Below, piece by piece: positions 1 to 6,150 of a stretch of DNA of 13,182 bases (within the stretch, counting starts at the first letter, position 1; every line of letters starts with the position of its first letter). The DNA is from Candidatus Nealsoniibacteriota bacterium (GTDB lineage: Bacteria > Patescibacteriota > Minisyncoccia > Minisyncoccales > PWPS01): NCBI GenBank assembly GCA_003554915.1, contig PWHM01000062.1, forward strand, positions 1 to 13,182. The letters run 5' to 3'. Made by a program: the position numbers and the translations under genes. The notes below the pieces were generated by a model that had not been told where the DNA came from, made no database searches, and worked only from the letters and a program-made list of their open reading frames with translations.

Positions 1-306
1 ACGGAAAAGATAGCTCGAAAGCTATTCAAAGTTAAGGCCTTCAGTGACGAAGCGGTTTTTTCGATGATCGGCAGGGGAATATTTACATCCGAATCCAAGA
101 AGTTTTTTGATGAGGCCGAAAATTTAAAAAACGCCTTGGAGATTATGCTAAAAAGAGGTCACACCGTCTACGGCAGCCTGGTGGAAGGAGAAGTTTTTTC
201 TTTGGAAGACGAACTTTCCATAATGAAAGCTTCCATTTATTACGGGTTGAAATCCGACAAGGCGAAAGAGATCAAGGAGTATATAAATTCTAAAGACCTA
301 CTATGA
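1..306 (+). CDS. Unrecognised protein, 3' end only
   Basis: The reading frame is open from the first base of the window, so this is the last 101 residues of a longer protein whose start lies outside. The visible part is charged, rich in Lys and Glu, soluble-looking and probably mainly helical, with no membrane segment. It contains an internal Met at base 64, but the in-frame coding sequence upstream of that Met looks equally protein-like, so I do not take it as the start. Its TGA stop overlaps the ATG of the next gene (ATGA), so the two genes are probably translationally coupled. I do not recognise the family; the neighbouring NAD(P)HX dehydratase does not by itself reveal a function. Confidence 0.7.
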   Translation, partial: TEKIARKLFKVKAFSDEAVFSMIGRGIFTSESKKFFDEAENLKNALEIMLKRGHTVYGSLVEGEVFSLEDELSIMKASIYYGLKSDKAKEIKEYINSKDLL

Positions 307-1175
307 AGAAGGTAAACGAAAGTGTACTTTCCGATTTTTTTCAAAAAAGAAAAAAAGAAACTAAAAAATACGACTACGGATCCGTTTTGGTAATAGGTGG
401 CTCCCGGGTTTATAGTGGCTCCCCGGCTTTGGTCGGTCTGGCCGCCCTCAGAGGAGGGGCCGATATAGTTGAAATCGCTTCTCCGGGACGAGCAGCCGAC
501 ATTGTAGCCGGTTTCGGGCCCGACTTGATCACTTATCCGTTAAAGGGGGATAGTTTGGCCTATGACCACCTCTCGTCACTTTTAAAACTTACCGAAAACC
601 TGAAAGAGAGATCCCGGGGCAACTTGGCGGTCGTAATCGGGAATGGCGCGGGAAGAAAAAGAGAGACCAAAAGAACGATAAGAAAATATATAGAAAAGGT
701 TTCGGTTCCCGTAGTGATCGATGCCGACGGGATTTACGCCTTTGAAAACGAAGACGAACTTTCTTTTGAAAATCAGGTGGTTTTTACCCCCCATCTCCAT
801 GAGTTTTTTGTTTTGACCGGTAAAAAATTAGAAGGACTTTCCGTAAAAGAAAAGGCGGAAAGAGTCAAGCTTTCGGCGGATGAAATGGGAGCGATAATAG
901 TCTTGAAGGGAGCTACGGACATAATTTCCGACGGCAAGCGAGTGTTTTTAAATGAATTTCCGGTGCCGGAATTAGCTGCGGGTGGTTGCGGAGATACTTT
1001 GGCCGGTATCTCGGCTGCACTTCTGGCTCGAACGGAATACCGCTTGAAGGCGGCCGCGGGAGCCGCTTATTTGAATGCGGCGGCCGGAGCTTTGGCCGTA
1101 GAAGAGAAAGGGGTTTCTCTTATCGCCGAAGATTTAATAGAAAAGATACCGAAAGTCTTAAAAAATAGTAAATAA
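303..1175 (+). CDS. nnrD: ADP-dependent NAD(P)H-hydrate dehydratase
   Basis: A 290-residue protein of the YjeF C-terminal/ribokinase-like family, which repairs NAD(P)HX (hydrated, damaged NADH or NADPH) by ADP-dependent dehydration in the cytoplasm. The evidence is the N-terminal GSVLVIGGSRVYSGSP segment, the GLAALRGGAD helix, VVIDADGIYAF, the TPHLHEF motif (usually TPHPGE), VLKGATDII, and the C-terminal GGCGDTLAGISAAL anion-hole motif (usually GTGDxLAG) with the expected catalytic Asp231. Only the dehydratase half is present; the N-terminal epimerase domain (NnrE) that many bacteria fuse to it is absent, unless encoded elsewhere. The start overlaps the preceding stop by 4 bp and no Shine-Dalgarno lies at normal distance, in line with coupled translation. 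Family assignment is secure; the choice of ADP rather than ATP comes from the bacterial family. Confidence 0.9.
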   Translation: MKKVNESVLSDFFQKRKKETKKYDYGSVLVIGGSRVYSGSPALVGLAALRGGADIVEIASPGRAADIVAGFGPDLITYPLKGDSLAYDHLSSLLKLTENLKERSRGNLAVVIGNGAGRKRETKRTIRKYIEKVSVPVVIDADGIYAFENEDELSFENQVVFTPHLHEFFVLTGKKLEGLSVKEKAERVKLSADEMGAIIVLKGATDIISDGKRVFLNEFPVPELAAGGCGDTLAGISAALLARTEYRLKAAAGAAYLNAAAGALAVEEKGVSLIAEDLIEKIPKVLKNSK

Positions 1176-1178
1176 AAA

Positions 1179-1219
1179 TATAATTAATCGTCTTTACAAA
1201 AAACCTGAGGAGGGATAAT
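1179..1219 (+). promoter_or_regulatory. Possible promoter(s) before the SDR gene
   Basis: Two sigma70-like candidates occur in the 61-bp gap. One is a perfect TATAAT at 1179-1184 with no good -35. The other is TTTACA (1193-1198), 15 bp, GATAAT (1214-1219), which would start transcription about 10 nt before the ATG. A GAGGAGGG stretch at 1207-1214 is purine-rich but lies more than 20 nt from the ATG at 1237, too far to be its ribosome-binding site. Either promoter would separate the SDR gene from nnrD. Confidence 0.3.
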
Positions 1220-1236
1220 TTGTAAGGACTGAAAAT

Positions 1237-2025
1237 ATGTCAGATGTAAAAGACCCCCAAGAAATATTTTCACTCGACGGTAAATCGGTGGTGGTAACCG
1301 GTGCTCGTCAAGGGATGGGAAGAACCCACGCCTTGCTTATGGCCAAGGCGGGAGCCAAGGTGGTGGTTTCGGACATAGATGAAGACGATTGTAGAAGGGT
1401 GGTGGATGAAATAAAAGAGGATGGAGGAGAGGCGATAGCCGTAAAGTGTGACATTTCTCAAAAAAAAGAGGGGGATAATTTGATTGAGACCACTAAAAAC
1501 GAATTCGGTTCGGTGGACGTCCTTGTAAACAATGCCGGCATAGCCGACTTCCAGAACTTTTTCTCGATGACCGAAGAGGATTGGGATAAAACTTTGGACA
1601 TAAATCTGAAGGGATACTTTCTTTGCTCACAGGCGGCGGCTAAAGAGATGAAAGAGCAGGGTGGAGGAGTGATAGTTCACATTGGCTCGGTAGCCATGGG
1701 GCAAGTGGGAATAGGATTTCCCAATCTGGTTCACTATGTAGCTTCCAAGGGTGGAATAGCCGGAATGACCGAAGCGATGGCCGTTGATTTGGCTCCGCAC
1801 GGAATAAGGGTAAACACCGTTGCTCCGGGAATGATAGATACTCCGATGATCGACCCGATAAAAGCTGACGAGTCAGCTATGGATGCGGCTATTCAAAAGC
1901 TTCCCATGAAGAGAACCGGAAAGCCGGTGGAGGTATCCAAAGCGGTACTTTTCCTTGCTTCCGACGCCTCTTCTTACATGACCGGAGCGGTAGTCAATGT
2001 CGACGGAGGCTGGTTGGCAGCTTAA
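1237..2025 (+). CDS. SDR-family oxidoreductase (FabG-like)
   Basis: A 262-residue classical short-chain dehydrogenase/reductase, which would reduce a carbonyl or oxidise an alcohol with a nicotinamide cofactor. The Rossmann motif TGARQGMG spans residues 21-28, NNAG is at 98-101, and the catalytic set is Asn123, Ser151, Tyr167 and Lys171 (YVASK). The Ser-Tyr spacing is a few residues longer than the usual 13, from a GIGFPNLVH insertion. Asp46 at the end of beta strand 2 favours NAD(H) over NADP(H). The C-terminal ASDASSYMTGAVVNVDGGW is typical of the family. Sequence alone does not separate 3-oxoacyl-ACP reductase from sugar or secondary-alcohol dehydrogenases, and no fatty-acid genes are adjacent, so I give no gene symbol. 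It stands alone between nnrD and the repeat island. Confidence 0.88.
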   Translation: MSDVKDPQEIFSLDGKSVVVTGARQGMGRTHALLMAKAGAKVVVSDIDEDDCRRVVDEIKEDGGEAIAVKCDISQKKEGDNLIETTKNEFGSVDVLVNNAGIADFQNFFSMTEEDWDKTLDINLKGYFLCSQAAAKEMKEQGGGVIVHIGSVAMGQVGIGFPNLVHYVASKGGIAGMTEAMAVDLAPHGIRVNTVAPGMIDTPMIDPIKADESAMDAAIQKLPMKRTGKPVEVSKAVLFLASDASSYMTGAVVNVDGGWLAA

Positions 2026-2041
2026 TCTGCTCCACCTCTTT

Positions 2042-2073
2042 CGTCATTCCCGGCTTGACCGGGAATCCCATAA
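2042..2073 (+). repeat. CGTCATTCCCGG palindromic repeat, copy 1
   Basis: A 32-bp unit with an 8-bp perfect stem, ATTCCCGG (2046-2053) and CCGGGAAT (2059-2066), around a CTTGA loop. It is identical over its whole length to 2395-2426. This GTCATTCCCG...CGGGAAT family is widespread in bacterial intergenic DNA. It lies 17 bp after the SDR stop codon and could form a transcript-end hairpin. Confidence 0.85.
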
Positions 2074-2080
2074 TCAGTCT

Positions 2081-2113
2081 CGTCATTCCCGACCCCGATC
2101 GGGAATCTCATAA
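2081..2113 (+). repeat. Variant CGTCATTCCCG palindromic repeat
   Basis: A diverged member of the same family: CGTCATTCCCG, then a loop region ACCCCGAT, then CGGGAATCTCATAA. The stem ATTCCCG/CGGGAAT is retained while the loop differs from the 2042 and 2395 copies. Confidence 0.75.
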
Positions 2114-2130
2114 AACCGGCAGCACAAAGA

Positions 2131-2203
2131 GATTCCCGCTTTCGCGGGAATGACAGGGTAAAGTGTTGCGGGAATGACAGGGTAAAGTGTTGCGGGAATG
2201 ACA
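2131..2203 (-). repeat. Inverted repeat unit with a 24-bp tandem repeat
   Basis: At 2131-2155 the ATTCCCGC/GCGGGAAT palindrome is present in opposite orientation to the copies before it. Its right half is then duplicated in tandem: 24-bp units at 2144-2167 and 2168-2191 are identical (GCGGGAATGACAGGGTAAAG plus TGTT), followed by a 12-bp partial third unit at 2192-2203. This looks like local slippage or unequal exchange of a half-palindrome. Confidence 0.8.
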
Positions 2204-2216
2204 AATATTCCTCCCC

Positions 2217-2250
2217 GTCATTCTGAACAAACGAAGTGAAGTGAAGAATC
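2217..2250 (+). repeat. GTCATTCTGA...GAAGAATC repeat
   Basis: A member of the common GTCATTCTGA...CGAAG...GAAGAATC intergenic repeat family. The right half contains the 5-bp unit GAAGT twice and then GAAG, a small expansion. Related copies are at 3442-3470 (opposite orientation) and 3501-3530. Confidence 0.75.
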
Positions 2251-2273
2251 TTTTCAAAAAATATCTATACAAA

Positions 2274-2322
2274 GAGATCCTTCCTTGCCTACCGGCAGGC
2301 AGGCGCTACGCTCAGGATGACG
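2274..2322 (-). repeat. Composite repeat: GATCCTTC unit split by a GCCT/AGGC palindrome
   Basis: The ends GAGATCCTTC and CTCAGGATGACG match the two ends of the undivided repeat at 3442-3470, but here a GCCTACCGGCAGGCAGGCG block (2287-2305) sits between them. That block is a near-perfect palindrome around CCGG and recurs in reverse-complement form at 6436-6449. It therefore looks like one repeat inserted inside another. Confidence 0.65.
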
Positions 2323-2394
2323 TAGGGGAGTTCTACGCACCGGGTGTGTGTAATCACCCCCTTCGTTATTCCCGATTTCACAACCATCAACCAT

Positions 2395-2426
2395 CGTCAT
2401 TCCCGGCTTGACCGGGAATCCCATAA
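2395..2426 (+). repeat. CGTCATTCCCGG palindromic repeat, copy 2
   Basis: An exact 32-bp copy of 2042-2073, with the same stem and CTTGA loop. It abuts the bulged palindrome at 2427-2462 with no spacer. Confidence 0.85.
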
Positions 2427-2462
2427 CCCCATTTCTACACCCCAGGGGTGTAGAAATAGGGG
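2427..2462 (+). repeat. Bulged palindrome, copy 1 (CCCCATTTCTACACC type)
   Basis: The left arm CCCCATTTCTACACCCC (2427-2443) pairs with the right arm GGGGTGTAGAAATAGGGG (2445-2462); the right arm has one extra, unpaired A at 2458. The same stem with the same bulge recurs at 7608-7645. It ends about 31 bp before the thioredoxin reductase ATG. No T-tract follows, so it is not a standard Rho-independent terminator. Confidence 0.85.
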
Positions 2463-2493
2463 TAAGTTTGTAAGTTTGAAATAAAAAACAAAT

Positions 2494-3405
2494 ATGAATA
2501 TGAAAGAATTAATAATAATAGGTGGTGGGCCGGCCGGAATTACGGCCGGAATATACGCCGCCCGTAAAAAACTTGACGGACTTCTTTTGACCAAGGATTT
2601 TATCGGTCAGTTGGGTAATGCCGGAGTGATGGAAAATTGGCCCGGTGAAAAAAATATTCAGGGCCCCGAATTGTTGGAAAGCTTCAAGAGTCATTTGGAA
2701 AATTATGAATTTCCAATTAAGCAGGAGGAAGTGGAAGGGCTTGAAAAGTCGGAAGACGGTTTTCGGGTGATTACGGAAGGGAAAAGCTTCGAGTCCGAAG
2801 CGGTAATTATAACTACCGGCAGAAGACCGCGTCCGCTCAACGTTCCCGGTGAAGAGGAATTCGTCGGCAAAGGAGTCTCTTATTGCGTCACTTGCGACGG
2901 TGCTCTTTTTCAAGATAAAAACGTAGCCATCGTCGGGGGAGGAAACGCGGGCCTGGAAGGTGCCTTGGAGCTTTCCGATTACGGAAAAAAAGTGTTTATT
3001 CTGGAAATCGGCGACAGGTTGCAGGGAGATGAATATCTGATCGACAAAGTTAAAGACAGAAAGAATATTGAATTGCTTACGAAGGTTAAAACCGAAAAAA
3101 TTATGGGCGATGATTTCGTAACCGGCTTGGAGTATGAGAATTTATCCGATGGTAAGTCAAGCAAGCTGGAAGTAGAAGGAGTATTCATAGAAATCGGATC
3201 GATTCCCAATTCCAACTTTTTAAACGGTTTGGTTGAGCTCAACGATGTCAGTGAAATAAAAATTGACCCCGAGACTTGCCGAACCGCTACGGAAGGGCTG
3301 TTTGCCGCCGGAGACGTAACCGACGTAAGGGACAAGCAAGTGGTCGTAGCCGCGGGAGAAGGATGCAAAGCCCTTTTATCAGCTTATAGTTATATAAAGA
3401 ATTGA
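2494..3405 (+). CDS. Thioredoxin reductase, AhpF-like, probably NADH-dependent
   Basis: A 303-residue cytoplasmic FAD-dependent disulfide reductase of the thioredoxin reductase family. The FAD motif GGGPAG is at residues 10-15, the redox disulfide Cys131-Val-Thr-Cys134-Asp at 131-135, the pyridine-nucleotide motif GGGNAG at 148-153, and the C-terminal FAD motif GLFAAGDVTD near 269-278. After the second Rossmann motif the protein reads VFILEIGDRLQGDEYL, not the HRRxxxR signature that binds the NADPH 2'-phosphate. That stretch and the C-terminal third resemble the AhpF C-terminal half, which uses NADH, but there is no AhpF-type N-terminal domain. NADH use is therefore inferred. An electron acceptor may be the glutaredoxin-like protein at 6151. 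A second ATG at 2500 is an equally possible start; neither has a clear Shine-Dalgarno. Confidence 0.88.
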   Translation: MNMKELIIIGGGPAGITAGIYAARKKLDGLLLTKDFIGQLGNAGVMENWPGEKNIQGPELLESFKSHLENYEFPIKQEEVEGLEKSEDGFRVITEGKSFESEAVIITTGRRPRPLNVPGEEEFVGKGVSYCVTCDGALFQDKNVAIVGGGNAGLEGALELSDYGKKVFILEIGDRLQGDEYLIDKVKDRKNIELLTKVKTEKIMGDDFVTGLEYENLSDGKSSKLEVEGVFIEIGSIPNSNFLNGLVELNDVSEIKIDPETCRTATEGLFAAGDVTDVRDKQVVVAAGEGCKALLSAYSYIKN

Positions 3406-3441
3406 TTTTTCACCCTGTGAATATTTTTAAAGATATTCGAA

Positions 3442-3470
3442 GAGATCCTTCACTTCGTTCAGGATGACAG
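3442..3470 (-). repeat. GATCCTTC...GGATGACA repeat
   Basis: The opposite-orientation form of the GTCATTCTGA family (GAGATCCTTCACTTCGTTC then AGGATGACAG). It lies 36 bp after the thioredoxin reductase stop and shares both ends with the divided copy at 2274-2322. Confidence 0.75.
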
Positions 3471-3480
3471 GGGGTAATGT

Positions 3481-3530
3481 TCAGGATGACTATATCCCTT
3501 GTCATTCTGAGGCGTTAGCCGAAGAATCCC
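3481..3530 (+). repeat. Hairpin made of two facing repeat halves
   Basis: TCAGGATGAC (3481-3490) can pair with GTCATTCTGA (3501-3510) over 10 positions, one of them G-U in RNA, with a loop TATATCCCTT. The right half continues as a GTCATTCTGA...GAAGAATCCC repeat to 3530. It probably forms a transcript-end hairpin between thioredoxin reductase and enolase, although no T-tract follows. Confidence 0.6.
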
Positions 3531-3578
3531 TTCGATTACCCACCAAACATTAATAATCCAAAATTAATTTTCAAATTC

Positions 3579-4781
3579 ATGAAAATAAAAAACATCAGAG
3601 CCCGGGAGATATTGGATTCCCGGGGAAACCCCACCTTGAGAGTTTATCTTGAAACGGAGGGAGCCGAATTCATTGCCGGAGTGCCCTCCGGGGCTTCCAC
3701 CGGAAAACATGAAGCCGTAGAGTTGCGTGACGGTGAAAAGAGACTTTCCGGAAAAGGTGTCTTGAAAGCCGTCGAAAAGATTGAAGACGTCATCTCGCCC
3801 GAGCTGGAAGGAGTTCCGGTTACGGACCAGAAAGAAATAGATGAAAAGATGTGTGAGTTGGACGGGACCGATAACAAGTCCGAACTGGGAGCTAATGCTA
3901 TGCTCGGGGTTTCCATAGCCGTCACCAAAGCGGGTGCCTTTTACAAAGGAAAGCCGCTTTATGAATATATTTCCGACTTGGCCGAAACTGAATCGAAAAT
4001 GCCCCGGCCGCTTCTTAACGTAATAAACGGTGGTTCTCATACCGGGGGAGGAGTTGATTTTCAGGAATTTATGCTCGCTCCGGATGAGAAATCTTTCGAG
4101 GAAAATCTTTTCCGGGCGGTCGAAGCTTATCATAAGTTGAAAGAAGAGCTGAAAAAGCAAAATTCTTCTTGGATTAACGTTGGTGACGAAGGCGGCTTCG
4201 TTCCCGGGTTGGAAACGCCGGAAGAGGTGTTGTCTTTACTCGGAAAAGTGACTGATATGGAAATAGTTTTGGACGTGGCCGCCACCGAATTTTTTAACGG
4301 TGCTTTTTATAAAACTAAAATGGGCAAGATGGGAACCGATGCATTGATTGATTATTACTTTAAGCTGGTGGAGAAGTTTCCCGTAATCGGCATTGAAGAC
4401 CCTCTTGAGGAGAATGATTTTGAGTCCTGGGCGAAACTTTCTCAAAAATTGGAAAATACTTTAATAATAGGTGACGATCTTTTAGCCACCAACCCGAAGA
4501 GAATAAAAAAAGCCCTTAGAAAGCAGTCTTGCAACGGAATGATTTTGAAAATAAACCAGATAGGAACTATAACCGAAAGCTTGGAGGCCGCAGAGCTGGC
4601 AAAAGAAAACGACTGGAAAATAATTGTCTCCCACAGGTCGGGTGAAACCACTGACAGCTTTATCGCCGATTTTGCCGTCGGTATCGGGTCCGAGTTCATA
4701 AAAACGGGAGCACCGGCCAGAGGCGAAAGGGTGGTTAAGTACAACCGTCTTTTGGAGATAGGGGAAGAGCTCAATTTGTAA
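3579..4781 (+). CDS. eno: Enolase (phosphopyruvate hydratase)
   Basis: Interconverts 2-phosphoglycerate and phosphoenolpyruvate with Mg2+, in glycolysis and gluconeogenesis. The N-terminal IRAREILDSRGNPTLRVYL and GVPSGASTGKHEAVELRDG are diagnostic. Expected active-site and metal segments are all present: NGGSHTGGGVDFQEF, VGDEGGF, VLDVAATEF, IEDPLEE, IGDDLLATNP, LKINQIGTITE, SHRSGETTD and the closing TGAPARGERVVKYNRLLEI. At 400 residues it is shorter than the usual 420-430, from a compressed region before VLDVAATEF and an early C-terminus after EELNL; no catalytic segment is lost. There is no recognisable Shine-Dalgarno before the ATG. It is followed by a terminator and then by ApgM, which acts on the preceding step of the pathway. 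Confidence 0.97.
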   Translation: MKIKNIRAREILDSRGNPTLRVYLETEGAEFIAGVPSGASTGKHEAVELRDGEKRLSGKGVLKAVEKIEDVISPELEGVPVTDQKEIDEKMCELDGTDNKSELGANAMLGVSIAVTKAGAFYKGKPLYEYISDLAETESKMPRPLLNVINGGSHTGGGVDFQEFMLAPDEKSFEENLFRAVEAYHKLKEELKKQNSSWINVGDEGGFVPGLETPEEVLSLLGKVTDMEIVLDVAATEFFNGAFYKTKMGKMGTDALIDYYFKLVEKFPVIGIEDPLEENDFESWAKLSQKLENTLIIGDDLLATNPKRIKKALRKQSCNGMILKINQIGTITESLEAAELAKENDWKIIVSHRSGETTDSFIADFAVGIGSEFIKTGAPARGERVVKYNRLLEIGEELNL

Positions 4782-4806
4782 GTTTGATTTTTAGAACGTT
4801 CGCTAT

Positions 4807-4838
4807 GAGTCGTAAGCAATTGCGACTCTTTTAATTTT
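4807..4838 (+). terminator. Rho-independent terminator after enolase
   Basis: A GAGTCG (4807-4812)/CGACTC (4823-4828) stem with a 10-nt loop leads directly into TTTTAATTTT. The stem is only 6 bp, so efficiency may be moderate, but its position 25 bp after the stop codon fits. Confidence 0.6.
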
Positions 4839-4864
4839 GAAAGCCAATTTTTATATGATAGAAT
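4837..4864 (+). promoter_or_regulatory. Sigma70-like promoter for apgM
   Basis: TTGAAA (4837-4842) and TAGAAT (4859-4864) are separated by 16 bp. Transcription would begin near 4871, giving a leader of only about 17 nt before the apgM ATG. Being immediately behind the enolase terminator supports apgM as a separate transcription unit. Confidence 0.45.
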
Positions 4865-4887
4865 TAAACCGAATAAAATAAGAAAAT

Positions 4888-6060
4888 ATGAAAACTATTT
4901 TCATCGTTTTGGACGGGCTGGGAGACGAAGAAATTCCGGCCTTCAAAAACAAAACCCCTTTGGAGAAAGCGAAGACTCCCAATCTTGACAATTGGGCCAA
5001 GGAAGGGAAGCTGGGGCTTCTTTTTCCCGTCTTCAAGGGAGCTCTTCCCACTTCGGAAGAGGGACACTTTTCACTTTTCGGATACGATCCGGAAGAGTGG
5101 GGTATTGCCAGGGGGCTGATAACCGCTTCCGGAGCGGGAATAGATCTTAAAAAGGGTGATATCGCTTTGAGAGGAAACTTCGGGACCGTAAAAAACGGAG
5201 AAGTCATTGACAGGAGAGCCGGAAGAGTGAAAGATCCGACTAAGCTGATTGAAGGGATTGACGGAATGGAAATTAACGGGGTTCGTTTTCAAGTTGAATC
5301 GGCCAAAGAGCACCGAGTGGGAATTGCCATGAAGGGTGAAGGACTCAACCCGAAAATTTCCGATGGAGACCCCCATTATGGGAAAGGTGAAAAAGGACTC
5401 AGGAAAATAAAGTCACTTGATAATTCCGAGGAGGCCGAGTTTACCGCCAAAACCTTGAATGAATTTTTGGATAAAACTCATCAGATACTTGAAAGACATC
5501 CCTTCAACGAAGACAGAGAGCTTCCCGCCAACTACATCTTAACCAGGGGAGCTTCCGAAGCCGTTGATCTTCCTTCATTTGAAGACAGGTACAATCAAAA
5601 AGCGGCTTGCATTGCCGGCAAGGTTTTATACAAACAAGTCGGAAGGCTTTTGGGAATGGATATTTTGGAAGTTGATGGTGCGAACGGACTGCCGACTACG
5701 AATTTAGAGGGCAAGTTCAAAAAAGCCAGGGAGGCGATTTTGTCCAGTTATGATTTTGTCTTCGTCCACGTCAAGGCGACGGACAGCTTGGCCGAAGACG
5801 GTGATTTTTGGGGCAAGATGGAATTTATTGAAAAGGTGGATAAAAACCTTTCCGTCTTCAATGAATTTACCCACCAAATAGTGGTTACTTCCGATCATTC
5901 GACTTGCTCCGTAATGAAAAGTCACTGCCCGGAAGATATTCCTCTTTTGATCAAGGGGAAGGGCAAGGACAAAACGGAATACTTCAGTGAAAAAGAATGC
6001 AGTAAAGGATCCCTGGGAAAGATAGATCAGAGGAATCTTTTTAAAAGGCACATTCTTTAA
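4888..6060 (+). CDS. apgM: Cofactor-independent phosphoglycerate mutase, archaeal type
   Basis: A 390-residue member of the archaeal-type (ApgM/AF1751) branch of the alkaline phosphatase superfamily, interconverting 3- and 2-phosphoglycerate through a phosphoserine intermediate. Visible segments are LDGLGD (Asp9), NKTPLEKAKTPNLD, the nucleophile region LPTSEEGHFSLFGYDP (Ser56), GAGIDLKKGDIALRGNF, HVKATD (Asp299), and SDHST (Asp336-His337) with His346 downstream. Two differences from the family as I know it: the usual GSDxxH around the serine is TSEEGH, and the metal-ligand His four residues after Asp299 (usually DEAGH) is Glu303. The remaining predicted ligands are present. It is separated from eno by a terminator and promoter. 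Bacterial genomes more often carry GpmI or GpmA, so this gene is a lineage marker or an old transfer. Confidence 0.92.
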   Translation: MKTIFIVLDGLGDEEIPAFKNKTPLEKAKTPNLDNWAKEGKLGLLFPVFKGALPTSEEGHFSLFGYDPEEWGIARGLITASGAGIDLKKGDIALRGNFGTVKNGEVIDRRAGRVKDPTKLIEGIDGMEINGVRFQVESAKEHRVGIAMKGEGLNPKISDGDPHYGKGEKGLRKIKSLDNSEEAEFTAKTLNEFLDKTHQILERHPFNEDRELPANYILTRGASEAVDLPSFEDRYNQKAACIAGKVLYKQVGRLLGMDILEVDGANGLPTTNLEGKFKKAREAILSSYDFVFVHVKATDSLAEDGDFWGKMEFIEKVDKNLSVFNEFTHQIVVTSDHSTCSVMKSHCPEDIPLLIKGKGKDKTEYFSEKECSKGSLGKIDQRNLFKRHIL

Positions 6061-6065
6061 CTTGG

Positions 6066-6094
6066 AAGCCTTGCTATGAGCCGGCTTTTATAAT
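6066..6094 (+). promoter_or_regulatory. Weak terminator hairpin overlapping a TATAAT promoter element
   Basis: AAGCC (6066-6070) and GGCTT (6083-6087) form a small stem followed by TTATAATAAA, a possible weak end for the apgM transcript. The same stretch supplies a perfect TATAAT at 6089-6094. No good -35 is present 16-18 bp upstream. Transcription from it would start near 6101, about 50 nt before the glutaredoxin start. Confidence 0.4.
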
Positions 6095-6118
6095 AAACTT
6101 AAACAATGAAAATAATAA

Positions 6119-6142
6119 CTTTCCTCCAAAAAAAGAGGAAAG
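6119..6142 (+). promoter_or_regulatory. Hairpin covering the glutaredoxin ribosome-binding site
   Basis: CTTTCCTC (6119-6126) is the perfect reverse complement of GAGGAAAG (6135-6142), an 8-bp stem with an 8-nt loop, CAAAAAAA. The right arm is the Shine-Dalgarno sequence of the gene starting at 6151, with an 8-nt gap to the ATG. In the transcript the ribosome-binding site would be paired unless the stem opens. Confidence 0.55.
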
Positions 6143-6150
6143 AAAAATTT

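Larger units (their letters stand above)
2026..2493. other. Gene-free repeat island, 468 bp
   Basis: No credible gene lies here on either strand. The stretch consists almost wholly of short palindromic or hairpin repeats from several families, itemised separately, plus a small GGGTG/CACCC hairpin at 2342-2359. The only open frame (minus strand, 2022-2204) translates the repeats themselves. It separates the SDR gene from the thioredoxin reductase gene and probably also supplies transcription end points, but none of the hairpins is followed by a proper T-tract. Confidence 0.8.

Noticed and set aside
2022..2204. Minus-strand 60-residue frame starting MSFPQHFTLSFPQHF
   Set aside because: It is a translation of the palindromic repeats and the 24-bp tandem units, a familiar source of spurious proteins with SFPRKRES and GIPGQAGNDE segments.
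2042..2462. Repeat cluster as a possible CRISPR array
   Set aside because: The units are palindromes of different families and orientations, with no regular spacing and no unique spacers of constant length; no cas gene is present.
3564..4160. Minus-strand 198-residue frame opposite enolase
   Set aside because: It is a shadow of a highly conserved gene on the other strand, Phe- and Ser-rich with no recognisable motif.
6106..6150. ATG at 6106 as glutaredoxin start
   Set aside because: It has no ribosome-binding site and adds only a 15-residue basic stretch before the conserved fold; the ATG at 6151 has a well-spaced GAGGAAAG.
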